Shown here: positions 43,035 to 51,926 of the stretch, in pieces
How positions within the stretch are numbered: position 1 is the stretch's first letter
Layout of the letters: every line of letters begins with the position of its first letter
DNA from: JACKDX01 sp964640175
GTDB taxonomy: Bacteria > Myxococcota_A > Polyangia > Polyangiales > GCA-016699535
Direction of reading: 5' to 3'
Assembly: GCA_964640175.1 (NCBI GenBank)
Contig: CAZXFW010000004.1
Span: 186,001 to 250,000, forward strand
DNA: 64,000 bases
The notes under the pieces: model-generated
The model's database searches: none
The model's input: only the letters and a program-made list of their open reading frames with translations
Told to the model about the DNA's origin: nothing
Translations under genes and position numbers: made by a program

Positions 43035-44843
43035 CTATTCGCGTCGTCGAGGCCGCTTATTTGCAGGTAGAATACGCTTGCGTATTCTAATAGCATCAGG
43101 CGTAACTTCAACAATTTCATCCTGATCAATAAACTCCAGTGCAGAATCAATGGTGTGTATCCGCGGGGGACTAAGCACAACATTTTCGTCTTTGCCAGCT
43201 GCTCGAATGTTGGTCAATTTCTTTTCCCGATTCACGTTGACATCCATGTCGTTGGCACGTGCATTCTCGCCTACCACCATACCCTCATACACTTCAGTTC
43301 CCGCTTCCACACACAGTTTTCCGCGAGGCTGTAGATGAAAGAGTGCATAAGGCGTAGTTTTTCCTGAACGATCTGCTACCAGGGCACCTGTTTCTCGACG
43401 TAACATTGGGCCTGAATAAGGTTGCCACCCATCCAGTAGTGTATTGAGTAGCCCCGTCCCACGAGTCTCGGTAAGAAAAAGCGATCTGAACCCTATAAGA
43501 CCACGTGAAGGTACCCTAAATTCCAGCCGCGTCGAGCCTGGCCCCTGCGCATGCATCTTCAATAACTGCCCTTTGCGAGATCCTAACCGCGTGGTGACCG
43601 CCCCAATATATTCGTCTGGCACGTCCACCACAACCAATTCCACAGGTTCAGATTCTTGGCCATCGATCTCCCGAACCACGACCTGCGGCATACCCAGCGC
43701 AAACTCGTAACCTTCCCGGCGCATCGTCTCTGCTAAGATCGCCAACATCAACTCGCCCCGGCCATACACTAAAAACTCATCTGGCGTTTCTGTGGATTCG
43801 ACTTTCAGTGCCATGTTTCGTTGCGCTTCTGTAAGCAAACGCTGGCGTATATGCCGTGACGTCACCCACTTCCCACTTCGACCCGCCATAGGGGAATCAT
43901 TTACCATAAAGCGCACCATAATCGTGGGATCCTCAACCATGATTCTTGGCAACGCTACGGGATTCTCAAGATCAGCCAGCGTATCACCAATCTGAATTTC
44001 TTCGATGCCAGCAACCGCTATAATATTGCCTGCACAAGCCTCATCGACACGAACGCGCGATAACCCTTCAAACTGGTAAAGTTGAGCTATTTTCCCTTGA
44101 ACTACTCCTGTTTCTGTCATGCATGCCACCGTTTGACCGGTGCGAATTCGCCCCTCACGAATACGGCCTACACCAAGCCGTCCCACGTACTCATCATGAC
44201 TAATATTGTGCACAAGCATCTGTAAAGGATTGTTAACATCACCCATTGGCGCAGGAATCTGCTTAAGGATCGTCTCAAACAAGGGCGTGAGATCTTTTCC
44301 TTCTTCGTTCAACGCATACTGGGCCAGTCCCCGTCTCCCGATGGCATATAATACTGCAAAGTCTGCCTGCTCATCATTTGCCCCGAGTTCGCAAAACAAA
44401 TCGAAGACCTCATTAAGGACTTCTTCAGGACGGGCGTCCACACGATCAATTTTATTAATAACAACCACAACGGGCATCCCTAGCTCGATAGCCTTGCGCA
44501 ACACAAAACGCGTTTGAGGCAACGGCCCTTCCGATGCATCCACGAGCAAAAGGGCTCCATCCGCCATGCGTAAGGTACGCTCAACCTCGCCGCCAAAATC
44601 CGCGTGGCCAGGCGTGTCAATGATGTTGATTGTGGTGCCTTGCCACGTAAGAGAAGCGTTCTTAGCTAATATGGTGATGCCCCTCTCCCGCTCAAGCTCA
44701 CCAGAGTCCATGACTCTTTCTTGAACACTCTCGTTAACACGAAAAACGCCTGACTGCTTCAGCATGGCATCCACAAGCGTAGTTTTCCCGTGGTCTACGT
44801 GAGCGATAATAGCGATATTTCTAAGGGTAGGATTGCCAGACAT
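43035..44843 (-). CDS. typA: Ribosome-associated GTPase BipA/TypA
   Basis: 602 residues, the family's standard length. The translational GTPase domain shows G1 AHVDHGKTT, switch RERGITILAKN, G3 DTPGHADFGGEVERTL, and G4 NKIDR. The C-terminal BipA-specific domain has GVCVEAGTEVYEGM-type and RIHTIDSALEFIDQDEIVEVTP sequences. It acts in 50S ribosome biogenesis and stress or low-temperature growth. Start is ATG 44843. The lipoprotein gene at 44891 ends 47 bases upstream on the same strand. Confidence 0.97.
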   Translation of the reverse strand: MSGNPTLRNIAIIAHVDHGKTTLVDAMLKQSGVFRVNESVQERVMDSGELERERGITILAKNASLTWQGTTINIIDTPGHADFGGEVERTLRMADGALLLVDASEGPLPQTRFVLRKAIELGMPVVVVINKIDRVDARPEEVLNEVFDLFCELGANDEQADFAVLYAIGRRGLAQYALNEEGKDLTPLFETILKQIPAPMGDVNNPLQMLVHNISHDEYVGRLGVGRIREGRIRTGQTVACMTETGVVQGKIAQLYQFEGLSRVRVDEACAGNIIAVAGIEEIQIGDTLADLENPVALPRIMVEDPTIMVRFMVNDSPMAGRSGKWVTSRHIRQRLLTEAQRNMALKVESTETPDEFLVYGRGELMLAILAETMRREGYEFALGMPQVVVREIDGQESEPVELVVVDVPDEYIGAVTTRLGSRKGQLLKMHAQGPGSTRLEFRVPSRGLIGFRSLFLTETRGTGLLNTLLDGWQPYSGPMLRRETGALVADRSGKTTPYALFHLQPRGKLCVEAGTEVYEGMVVGENARANDMDVNVNREKKLTNIRAAGKDENVVLSPPRIHTIDSALEFIDQDEIVEVTPDAIRIRKRILPANKRPRRRE

Positions 44844-44890
44844 CCGGCGGCACCTACCATTTCATTCACTAAAGTACAAATTTGCTCAGA

Positions 44891-45304
44891 TTAGTCGACG
44901 TTGATGCGAGGACAGCCGCAAATCACACGTTCCGAAAGGACCCTCTGGCATGTGCCCCAAGATTTACAGGGATTGCCTTCGTAACAGCTATTACATGAAT
45001 TACAATTGGAGTCTTTGACTTTGAGACAATATGGCGCTGGACAGACAATTTCAGTAGCGGCAGACTCATCTGCGCATAGATGGCAATTGGGATATACACA
45101 GAACTCGTCAGGCTCACACTCCCCTTTAAGCCCGCAGCGCGCAATAACCGAACCATCCTCAACCAGGTCAGCGTCTCCCATGATGTCACTGTCTTCGATA
45201 TCCTGGTGGCTGCTATCTAACCCCGCATCCTTATTACTCGAGGAATCGTCATCGCATCCGACATATCCCAGGAACAATAGGCATGTAATCACGACCGGCC
45301 TCAT
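44891..45304 (-). CDS. Small Cys-rich lipoprotein of unknown function
   Basis: 137 residues from ATG 45304, which places a lipoprotein signal (VVITCLLFLGYVGC) at the N-terminus; ATG 45340 or the codon at 45364 would add up to 20 residues. The mature part starts with an Asp/Ser-rich acidic linker (DDDSSSNKDAGLDSS), then a domain with fourteen or more cysteines in short spacings (CGLKGECEPDEFC, CHLC, CNSCNSCYEGNPC, CGCPR). This is the disulfide-rich adhesin/egg-shell-like layout often seen on myxobacterial surfaces. No family name can be given. Confidence 0.68.
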   Translation of the reverse strand: MRPVVITCLLFLGYVGCDDDSSSNKDAGLDSSHQDIEDSDIMGDADLVEDGSVIARCGLKGECEPDEFCVYPNCHLCADESAATEIVCPAPYCLKVKDSNCNSCNSCYEGNPCKSWGTCQRVLSERVICGCPRINVD

Positions 45305-45399
45305 GAGTGTTCTAACTACTGGCACATCCAATCCCTCCATCCTCTTGGTTAAACTATGCCCCAATCTCTAAGAATGCAACCCTGCATGATACCGGCATA

Positions 45400-46053
45400 C
45401 TAAACTCCCCGTACATTCGGACCCCAAATATATTTGTGAATCTGCAATTGCACGCGTGCCTTCAGTTCGTCTTTAAGCATCCACGTCACAAGGGCATCTG
45501 CAGGCATGACACCATGCACAGGACTTAACCACACATCTTTAACTCGCTCATTTAATGCATGCTCTCTAATTATAGATTTGGCCCACTCATAATCATTGCG
45601 ATCTTGAATAACCAACTTTACTTCATCATTTCTATTAAGATGATCGATGTTATCCCAACGATTACGATGGCTTTCACCGCTCGCCGGAGCTTTGAAATCC
45701 ACAATACGATGCACCCGGATATCCACCACTGAAATATCGCGTTCGCCACTGGTTTCCAATAAAACCTGTTTCCCTAGGTCACACAGCTGAGTCAACAGAG
45801 ACGCGCATGCTGCCTGTAACAGTGGTTCACCACCAGTAACTTCAACCAGGTTCGTTTGATAAGCCACGGCTTCTTTTAAAATTTGTTCCATTTCCATGCG
45901 CGTGCCTTCATGAAAAGCGTGCGTCGTATCGCACCACTGGCAACGCAAATTACAGCCGGTTAGCCGAATAAAGGTACACGGATACCCCGCAAAAGATGAC
46001 TCGCCCTGAATAGATTTATAAATTTCATGCACAACCAATGTAGGACAAGGCAT
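45400..46053 (-). CDS. queE: 7-carboxy-7-deazaguanine synthase QueE
   Basis: Radical SAM enzyme that contracts 6-carboxytetrahydropterin to the 7-deazaguanine core of queuosine. 217 residues. The [4Fe-4S] motif is CNLRCQWC (about 34-41), preceded by SIQGESSFAGYPCTFIRLTG and followed by DTTHAFHEG. VTGGEPLL is the SAM-contacting glycine motif. Partners queC, queD and queF are not in the window. It lies two bases downstream of the M1 aminopeptidase gene, so the two share a transcript. Confidence 0.96.
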   Translation of the reverse strand: MPCPTLVVHEIYKSIQGESSFAGYPCTFIRLTGCNLRCQWCDTTHAFHEGTRMEMEQILKEAVAYQTNLVEVTGGEPLLQAACASLLTQLCDLGKQVLLETSGERDISVVDIRVHRIVDFKAPASGESHRNRWDNIDHLNRNDEVKLVIQDRNDYEWAKSIIREHALNERVKDVWLSPVHGVMPADALVTWMLKDELKARVQLQIHKYIWGPNVRGV

Positions 46054-46055
46054 GG

Positions 46056-48794
46056 CTAAAAACGATGTGCACGCTGGAAATAGCTGCGCGTTTTGGCTTG
46101 CTGGACCTCAGTCACATTCATACACAACTCAATTGATTCCAATGCAGCCATAAGATGCCGAGGCCCCCCAGGCAATGCATCAATGTGAGACGAAAAAAAT
46201 TCACGTACTTCGGTAGCATGCTTCGAATCACAAAAATGGCGGGCCATCCAAGGCAAAGTGCCTTGAGCTCCCACTGGGATATGCGTTGTAAGTTCTTGGA
46301 AATGCTCCTGCATCCATGCCCATGTCACATCACGTTGTTCGGCCTCATCCATTTGATATGCCAATGGAATCAACGCCTCATTACTACGCAAACTGCGATC
46401 CAATGACATGTTGCGTACTTCTTGAGCCAGAGCGGGATCTGACGCAAAACCTAACGCAGTGATGATATCTTGCCGAAGTACTGCATCTTCTGTGTTCGAA
46501 AGAAGCTTACGTATGGCATTGAAAAAGGCTTTATCCCCACTTTGTATAGCTATTATAAAGGCCACCGCACGAAGCTCTGGCGCCATTGTTTCTGGATGAA
46601 TTTTGTTATCACCCTGAAATCCGATGTAGCGATGAGCCCGCTTGATAGCCTCATTTCTTGCCTGTGTATCCTTGCTAACCAACGTCATAAAACGAACGAC
46701 GTTCATGCGAAGCATTGGATTATCATCTTTGGCATCGTTTGATTCCCAGCCTAAACGACGATACGTAGGACGATACAAGTGAGATGCATACGCCGAAAAA
46801 GAACCCTGCTCTTTAGAACTGATTAAGTACTCGCGAGCAAACTCCAAGATAGGCATCGGCTGATAAGCTACCGCACGCTCCTGATCACCCGCCAAAGGCT
46901 CCATCGACTCAAACACAATATCGGCAGGAATTCCTCCACTAAAAAATCCAGCTCGGACACTCTCACCATACGAGGCGCGCTCTTCAGCGCTAAGATCGCG
47001 CCAACCCCGTTGAGCAAGTTTTCGAAAATCTTCTTCCTGTAGCTGCCAACGGTAATATCCCACGCCTTTCGCATTCGGCATAATCCACTGTGGACAAGAA
47101 TGCACTTCCAATTCGTGTTCCATTTCAGGCTCAGTCATCAAAAAGCACTCTTGCTCCACTGACTTAGAAGTGCCGTAACGTACACACACCGGAATTTGCC
47201 ATACCGATTTAGATGAAGGTCTGACTCCGGCAGGAAGATAACGGCGCTGCTTGAAGTGAATTGACGATTTGGCTCCTTCGCACATCAACTCTGCACTAAG
47301 AAGTGGAATCCCCGGTTGATGCAAAAATGTTCGAAATGGCGTACCGACATCTCGATCAACCACAGACGAGAGAACCGTTAATAAGTCTTCTGCACGTGCA
47401 TTGCCATGTTTATGTTGGTTCAAGTACGTATGCAGACCTGTTTGAAATTTTTCTGCACCTATCCAATTCTCAAACATTGCAAGAACAGCAGCGCCTTTAT
47501 TGTATGTAATTGGATCAAACGCGTTATGAATATCGTGATCTGTATGAATCGGTTGTCGTATGCGTCTTGCAGACAACAAACTATCGCGTTGCATGGCATA
47601 ATGCGAAGCTAACACTTGATCCAAGCCGGCTTTAAGATCCGGCCTGACCTCGTCTACAACCCGAGCAGCTAACCACGTTGCAAAGGCTTCATTTAACCAC
47701 GTGTCATGCCACCAATACATCGTCACGAAATTTCCAAACCACTGATGCGCCAGCTCGTGCGCCATGATGACATAAAACTTGAGAATCTGATCGCGTGCCG
47801 CACGTTTGGGATCCACTAAAAGATACTGTTCGCGAAAGGTAATCGCCCCAACATTTTCCATTGCACCTGCAGCAAAATCAGGCACAGCAATTACATCAAG
47901 CTTCTCATAGGGATATGGTATGCCCACATAGGCTTCGAGAGCTTCCACCAACGCTCTGGTATGTTTAAGAGCAAATGCAAGCTGCTTTCCTTTGCCTTCT
48001 ACCGCTACGCCACGTAAATGCAGTTTTCGTTTACGGAGATCCGTTTTAGGCAAAGGCTCCGCATCTACAATATCCAATGGGCCAACCGCCCATGCCACTA
48101 AATAGGTAGGAAGCTTGGCGGTCGTAGCGTAGCGTATCCGTGTTAACCCATTCGGAAGATCACGTCGATGTAACTCAGGCGTATTGGCAATGGCTTTGTA
48201 TTGACGCTTTGTGATGAGACTCACATCAAAAGGTGTTTTAAATGCGGGTTCATCAAAACAAGGGAAGGCTTTTCGTGCGTAGGTAGGTTCAAATTGCGTA
48301 AACGCATAGGCTTGTCGTTTCGCATCGACTTTATACAATCCGGCCAGTTGCCTATCAAAAGAAGCTGTGTACCGGATATGTAGTTCTGCCCGTCCTGGAC
48401 CAATGGGATGATCGAGTTCTATGCTTGCAATGCCACTTGGAGCCGCAGAATGCCATTGGGCCTTCACCTTGCCCCCTGGGTGAGCTTTCACATACACACC
48501 TTGAATGTTTAGACCAAGCCCATGAAGCCAGATCACCTGCCTGGGACGCTTCAAGTCGACTAGGATGGAAACCTGTCCTTGGAAGCTATCTTTGTCAGGA
48601 ATAATTTCCAGCTGGAGGTGATAATGTTTCGGGACAACATCCTGTGGAAGGCGACCGGTAGGAACAGCCTCTTGCACACGCTGCTCTACAGTACGAGGAG
48701 AAGAAGTTGTTAACCGCTTAGTTGGCGCGGGGACACCGCAGGCCACCCCCCAAAGCATACTCACAAGAACAACGCAAAAAGGTTTTTGTGTCAT
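46056..48794 (-). CDS. M1-family zinc aminopeptidase, lipoprotein
   Basis: 912 residues. The lipobox GVAC at Cys19 anchors it to the membrane. The gluzincin catalytic domain has the exopeptidase motif GAMEN (310-314) and HELAHQW...NEAFATW (zinc His346, His350 and Glu369, with catalytic Glu347). The N-terminal half is the beta-saddle domain with the FEPTYARKAFPCFDEPAFK segment. The C-terminal 350 residues are an ERAP1-C-like helical domain. It removes N-terminal amino acids from peptides, presumably in the periplasm. The start is ATG 48794. The small membrane protein gene at 48822 is 27 bases upstream on the same strand. Confidence 0.95.
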   Translation of the reverse strand: MTQKPFCVVLVSMLWGVACGVPAPTKRLTTSSPRTVEQRVQEAVPTGRLPQDVVPKHYHLQLEIIPDKDSFQGQVSILVDLKRPRQVIWLHGLGLNIQGVYVKAHPGGKVKAQWHSAAPSGIASIELDHPIGPGRAELHIRYTASFDRQLAGLYKVDAKRQAYAFTQFEPTYARKAFPCFDEPAFKTPFDVSLITKRQYKAIANTPELHRRDLPNGLTRIRYATTAKLPTYLVAWAVGPLDIVDAEPLPKTDLRKRKLHLRGVAVEGKGKQLAFALKHTRALVEALEAYVGIPYPYEKLDVIAVPDFAAGAMENVGAITFREQYLLVDPKRAARDQILKFYVIMAHELAHQWFGNFVTMYWWHDTWLNEAFATWLAARVVDEVRPDLKAGLDQVLASHYAMQRDSLLSARRIRQPIHTDHDIHNAFDPITYNKGAAVLAMFENWIGAEKFQTGLHTYLNQHKHGNARAEDLLTVLSSVVDRDVGTPFRTFLHQPGIPLLSAELMCEGAKSSIHFKQRRYLPAGVRPSSKSVWQIPVCVRYGTSKSVEQECFLMTEPEMEHELEVHSCPQWIMPNAKGVGYYRWQLQEEDFRKLAQRGWRDLSAEERASYGESVRAGFFSGGIPADIVFESMEPLAGDQERAVAYQPMPILEFAREYLISSKEQGSFSAYASHLYRPTYRRLGWESNDAKDDNPMLRMNVVRFMTLVSKDTQARNEAIKRAHRYIGFQGDNKIHPETMAPELRAVAFIIAIQSGDKAFFNAIRKLLSNTEDAVLRQDIITALGFASDPALAQEVRNMSLDRSLRSNEALIPLAYQMDEAEQRDVTWAWMQEHFQELTTHIPVGAQGTLPWMARHFCDSKHATEVREFFSSHIDALPGGPRHLMAALESIELCMNVTEVQQAKTRSYFQRAHRF

Positions 48795-48821
48795 AAATCA
48801 GACTTTCCGCGGAGAGATATA

Positions 48822-49091
48822 TCAGGCACGGCGCTGACTGACCACTTCACCTTCAGTGTCAATGACGACTTGAGCTGGCGGAGACTTGCTAGAGGGCACA
48901 GAACTGACTGTTGAATGCACACGTATAGGACGAAAGCGAGCCACTCTTCGACCAAGCCAAAGTGCCGCTGCCAACACACCCATTACTCCCCATAACCATC
49001 CAGGGATAATTCGAGCTGCAACACCGAGCACTATGCGCAGTATATATACACTACCAATAAACATGCCAACCCAAAGAGCTCCACGCAACAT
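48822..49091 (-). CDS. Small membrane protein
   Basis: 89 residues with two hydrophobic helices (ALWVGMFIGSVYILRIVLGV and IIPGWLWGVMGVLAAALWLG) and a basic, then acidic cytosolic tail (RRVARFRPIRVHS ... IDTEGEVVSQRRA). It has no recognisable family. It is the first gene of the aminopeptidase/queE run and is divergent from truD. Its size and membrane content are compatible with a real small protein, but the evidence is weak. Confidence 0.5.
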   Translation of the reverse strand: MLRGALWVGMFIGSVYILRIVLGVAARIIPGWLWGVMGVLAAALWLGRRVARFRPIRVHSTVSSVPSSKSPPAQVVIDTEGEVVSQRRA

Positions 49092-49131
49092 AGTGGTAGG
49101 TATGATACAACCTTTGCCAGGCGCTGCAACG

Positions 49132-50175
49132 ATGCTTCTTCCTTATCTAACCGACTCAATCCCTCAAGTAGACGGTGCTTTTCAAAAGCAACCTTCAAAT
49201 TTCCATGTAGAAGAAATTCCAGCCTACTTGCCAACAGGCTCCGGCGAACACCTTTTTATCCAATTTGAAAAACAAGGCCTCAGCACCCCTGATGCCGTAC
49301 GCCTTATCGCCAAAGCGCTAAACTGTAATCCTGAAATGTGCGGATGGGCTGGGCTTAAGGACCGCCACGCTACGACGACTCAATGGGCGAGTTTTTTCCA
49401 AGGCTCTGTCAAACACATCGAGACAGTATGCATTCCCCAGATTCGCATTATCGAAGCCGGACTACATCCTCATAAATTGCGAACAGGCCACTTAAGAGGG
49501 AATTGTTTTCGGCTGCGCCTTAGTCACGCTTACCCTCATCTTGAACGAGTCACAACAATTATTGATCTTCTAAGAAACCACGGTGTACCCAATTATTATA
49601 CTGAACAACGTTTTGGTATTGATAATCTTGCGCGCGCAAAACACTGGCTTATCGATAATCATCGTGCTCCTCGTTCTCGTTTTGAACGAAAACTGCTGGT
49701 TTCGGTACTTCAATCCGCTGCATTTAATGCGGTTCTTACCGAACGTGTTCGTCACAACGAACTATCCACCGCCATTGATGGTGACTTATTTCAAAAAGAA
49801 TCCACAGGAGGGTTATTCACAACCTCTGATTTAAACGAGGCTCAAAGCCGCCTCGATCAATGGGACATCAGCCCCACGGGACCCATGTTCGGTACCAAGA
49901 TGCGGTGGCCCGAAACCACTGTGCTCGCACGGGAACAAGCCATTAAAGAGCAATGGGGACTTGATACTGCCGTACTACAACGATGCGCAATTGCTGGCAA
50001 AGGAACACGGCGAGCACTTCGGGTTGCACTTTCTGACACTGAAGTCACACAGCATCCTGACAACTCCAACGATCTTGAGCTTCGATTTAGGCTTCCTGCT
50101 GGATCCTATGCAACAGCCGTCCTTCGGGAAATCTTGAAATCTGACAAAGACACTCTCGCAGCAATCACAGCTTAG
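49132..50175 (+). CDS. truD: tRNA pseudouridine(13) synthase TruD
   Basis: Isomerises U13 of tRNA-Glu. About 347 residues from ATG 49132 (AGGCG lies eight bases ahead); ATG 49102 is also in frame. The catalytic Asp is in AGLKDRHATTTQW. HLRGNCFRLRLSH and VPNYYTEQRFGIDNLARAKHWL are family signatures. The permuted C-terminal domain begins with RSRFERKLLVSVLQSAAFNAVL. The end overlaps the DAHP synthase gene by 11 bases on the opposite strand. Confidence 0.93.
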   Translation: MLLPYLTDSIPQVDGAFQKQPSNFHVEEIPAYLPTGSGEHLFIQFEKQGLSTPDAVRLIAKALNCNPEMCGWAGLKDRHATTTQWASFFQGSVKHIETVCIPQIRIIEAGLHPHKLRTGHLRGNCFRLRLSHAYPHLERVTTIIDLLRNHGVPNYYTEQRFGIDNLARAKHWLIDNHRAPRSRFERKLLVSVLQSAAFNAVLTERVRHNELSTAIDGDLFQKESTGGLFTTSDLNEAQSRLDQWDISPTGPMFGTKMRWPETTVLAREQAIKEQWGLDTAVLQRCAIAGKGTRRALRVALSDTEVTQHPDNSNDLELRFRLPAGSYATAVLREILKSDKDTLAAITA

Positions 50176-51247
50176 TTCCAGAGCGCCGCTCTTGCACTGC
50201 TTTTGCAAATATTTCAAAAATGGGCTCCGTACGCTCCCAGCTCAAGCATGCATCCGTAATGCTTTGTCCATAGGTCAACGGCTCACCAGGGCGATGTTCT
50301 TGTCGACCATCCACCAAGAAACTTTCCATCATGACACCCATCACACTATGGTTTCCTTGAGCGATTGCTGTAGCAATCTCACTGGCCACCACAGGCTGCC
50401 GCATATGATCTTTACCACTATTAGCATGGCTGCAATCTACAATCACTCGTTGCGGTAACTTGGCCTGTTCAAGCAATCCCGCCACACGTTTGAGATGATC
50501 CTCTGTGTAATTGGGACCGGTAGAACCGCCTCGCAAAATCACATGGCAATGCCTATTGCCTTTGGTGGTCACAATTGCAGCTACCCCTTGTTTGGTAACA
50601 GACAAAAAACGATGTGGCACTGCCGCAGAACGGATTGCATCTACGGCAATTTGCACACTGCCTCCCGTACCATTCTTAAATCCCACAGGCATGGATAACC
50701 CTGATGCAAGCTCACGATGCACTTGGCTTTCTGTGGTACGCGCTCCAATAGCCCCCCAACTTACCAAGTCCGCAATAAACTGGGGTGTAATTGGGTCTAA
50801 AAATTCGGTACCCGCCGGCAAATTCAATGCAATGACACCAAGCAAAAACTTACGTGCCAGACGTAACCCCTCATTAATCGCAAAACTTTCGTCAAGACGT
50901 GGATCGTTGATCAACCCTTTCCAACCGATCGTGGTACGAGGTTTTTCAAAATACACCCTCATGACTATGCGTAAGTCGCGTTTGTACTTCTCCGCAGCGC
51001 GAGCCAGTCGTTCGGCATATTCAAGGCCAGCCTTAGGCTCGTGAATAGAGCACGGGCCCACTATCACCACCAAACGGTCGTCCATGCCAAGCACACAGTT
51101 GGCAATCTCTGCTCTTCCTTCAGAGACAAATCGTGCCTGATCTGCCGAAAGCGGCAGTTCCTCCATAAGAATCGCTGGCGGTATCAACGGTCTTAAGCTT
51201 TCTATCCGAACATCGTCGGTCGTATAATGTAGCTTCTTTTCGATCAC
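50165..51247 (-). CDS. aroG: 3-deoxy-7-phosphoheptulonate synthase (class I DAHP synthase)
   Basis: First step of the shikimate pathway, condensing phosphoenolpyruvate with erythrose-4-phosphate. 360 residues. Signatures VIVGPCSIHEP (about 62-72), MRVYFEKPRTTIGWKGLINDP, GARTTESQVHRELASGLSMPVGFKNGT and DCSHANSGKDHMRQ are those of the AroF/G/H class, with the metal Cys/His ligands in place. The start at ATG 51247 overlaps the DUF4230 gene's stop as ATGA. Which aromatic amino acid inhibits it cannot be read from the sequence. Confidence 0.95.
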   Translation of the reverse strand: MIEKKLHYTTDDVRIESLRPLIPPAILMEELPLSADQARFVSEGRAEIANCVLGMDDRLVVIVGPCSIHEPKAGLEYAERLARAAEKYKRDLRIVMRVYFEKPRTTIGWKGLINDPRLDESFAINEGLRLARKFLLGVIALNLPAGTEFLDPITPQFIADLVSWGAIGARTTESQVHRELASGLSMPVGFKNGTGGSVQIAVDAIRSAAVPHRFLSVTKQGVAAIVTTKGNRHCHVILRGGSTGPNYTEDHLKRVAGLLEQAKLPQRVIVDCSHANSGKDHMRQPVVASEIATAIAQGNHSVMGVMMESFLVDGRQEHRPGEPLTYGQSITDACLSWERTEPIFEIFAKAVQERRSGTKL

Positions 51248-51900
51248 GCGTCACCCCACCGTATCGTGACCATCGTATATCCCAAAGAATTAATCAGACT
51301 TTCTACCGTACGCGCAGCATTTCGTCGCCCCTGTTCCAGTATTCCTCCATTTAATGCAGCTTCGCGAATGCTTCGCTCGGCTTCCTGACGTGCCTTGGCT
51401 TCAAGCGTGTCTTTACGACTTGCAAGCAAGTCCGTCTCTCGATGATGGACATAGGTGCGTTCATTATCTACCCGAACACTTAAAATGCGCACGGGAGGAA
51501 GTGTCACAATAGCTTCTTTTTTACTGATGTCGACAACGACGTCGTTTTCGTCGAGCTCTGCCAGATCGACTCCAACCGTGACTTCGCCAGACGCCACCAA
51601 CAAGATTTTGTCAGTAACTTCAAGCAATCCAAAAAAAGTCTTTTGTTTATCGGTAAGATCTACCACTTGTTCGATATTGAATTGGGCACTTTCTAATCGA
51701 GCAAGCTTATGCACCGCCATAATCACAGACGCTCCATTGTATACTTCCAAGGAATCAGCGGGCTTGAGCCATCGCGCGACTTGTTGGTAGCCCCATAAGA
51801 AGGCTGCCCCGAATAGTGCAGAAAGCAGTAACAATAACACCAGTGCAAAAGCGCGCACACGTTGTCGCCAGGAAGATTTAGGCGTGGAGGGGTCGGACAT
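51244..51900 (-). CDS. DUF4230 membrane-anchored protein
   Basis: 218 residues. An N-terminal membrane helix (AFALVLLLLLSALFGAAFLW) follows a basic cytosolic start; the rest is the DUF4230 domain (SLEVYNGASVIMAVHKLARLESAQFNIEQVVDL ... DISKKEAIVTLPP), exposed outside the inner membrane. The role of DUF4230 proteins is not known. The start is ATG 51900, 26 bases downstream of the end of fadD, and the stop overlaps the DAHP synthase start. Confidence 0.85.
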   Translation of the reverse strand: MSDPSTPKSSWRQRVRAFALVLLLLLSALFGAAFLWGYQQVARWLKPADSLEVYNGASVIMAVHKLARLESAQFNIEQVVDLTDKQKTFFGLLEVTDKILLVASGEVTVGVDLAELDENDVVVDISKKEAIVTLPPVRILSVRVDNERTYVHHRETDLLASRKDTLEAKARQEAERSIREAALNGGILEQGRRNAARTVESLINSLGYTMVTIRWGDA

Positions 51901-51926
51901 AGTCAGAAGTTTTAAGATTTTTCTTG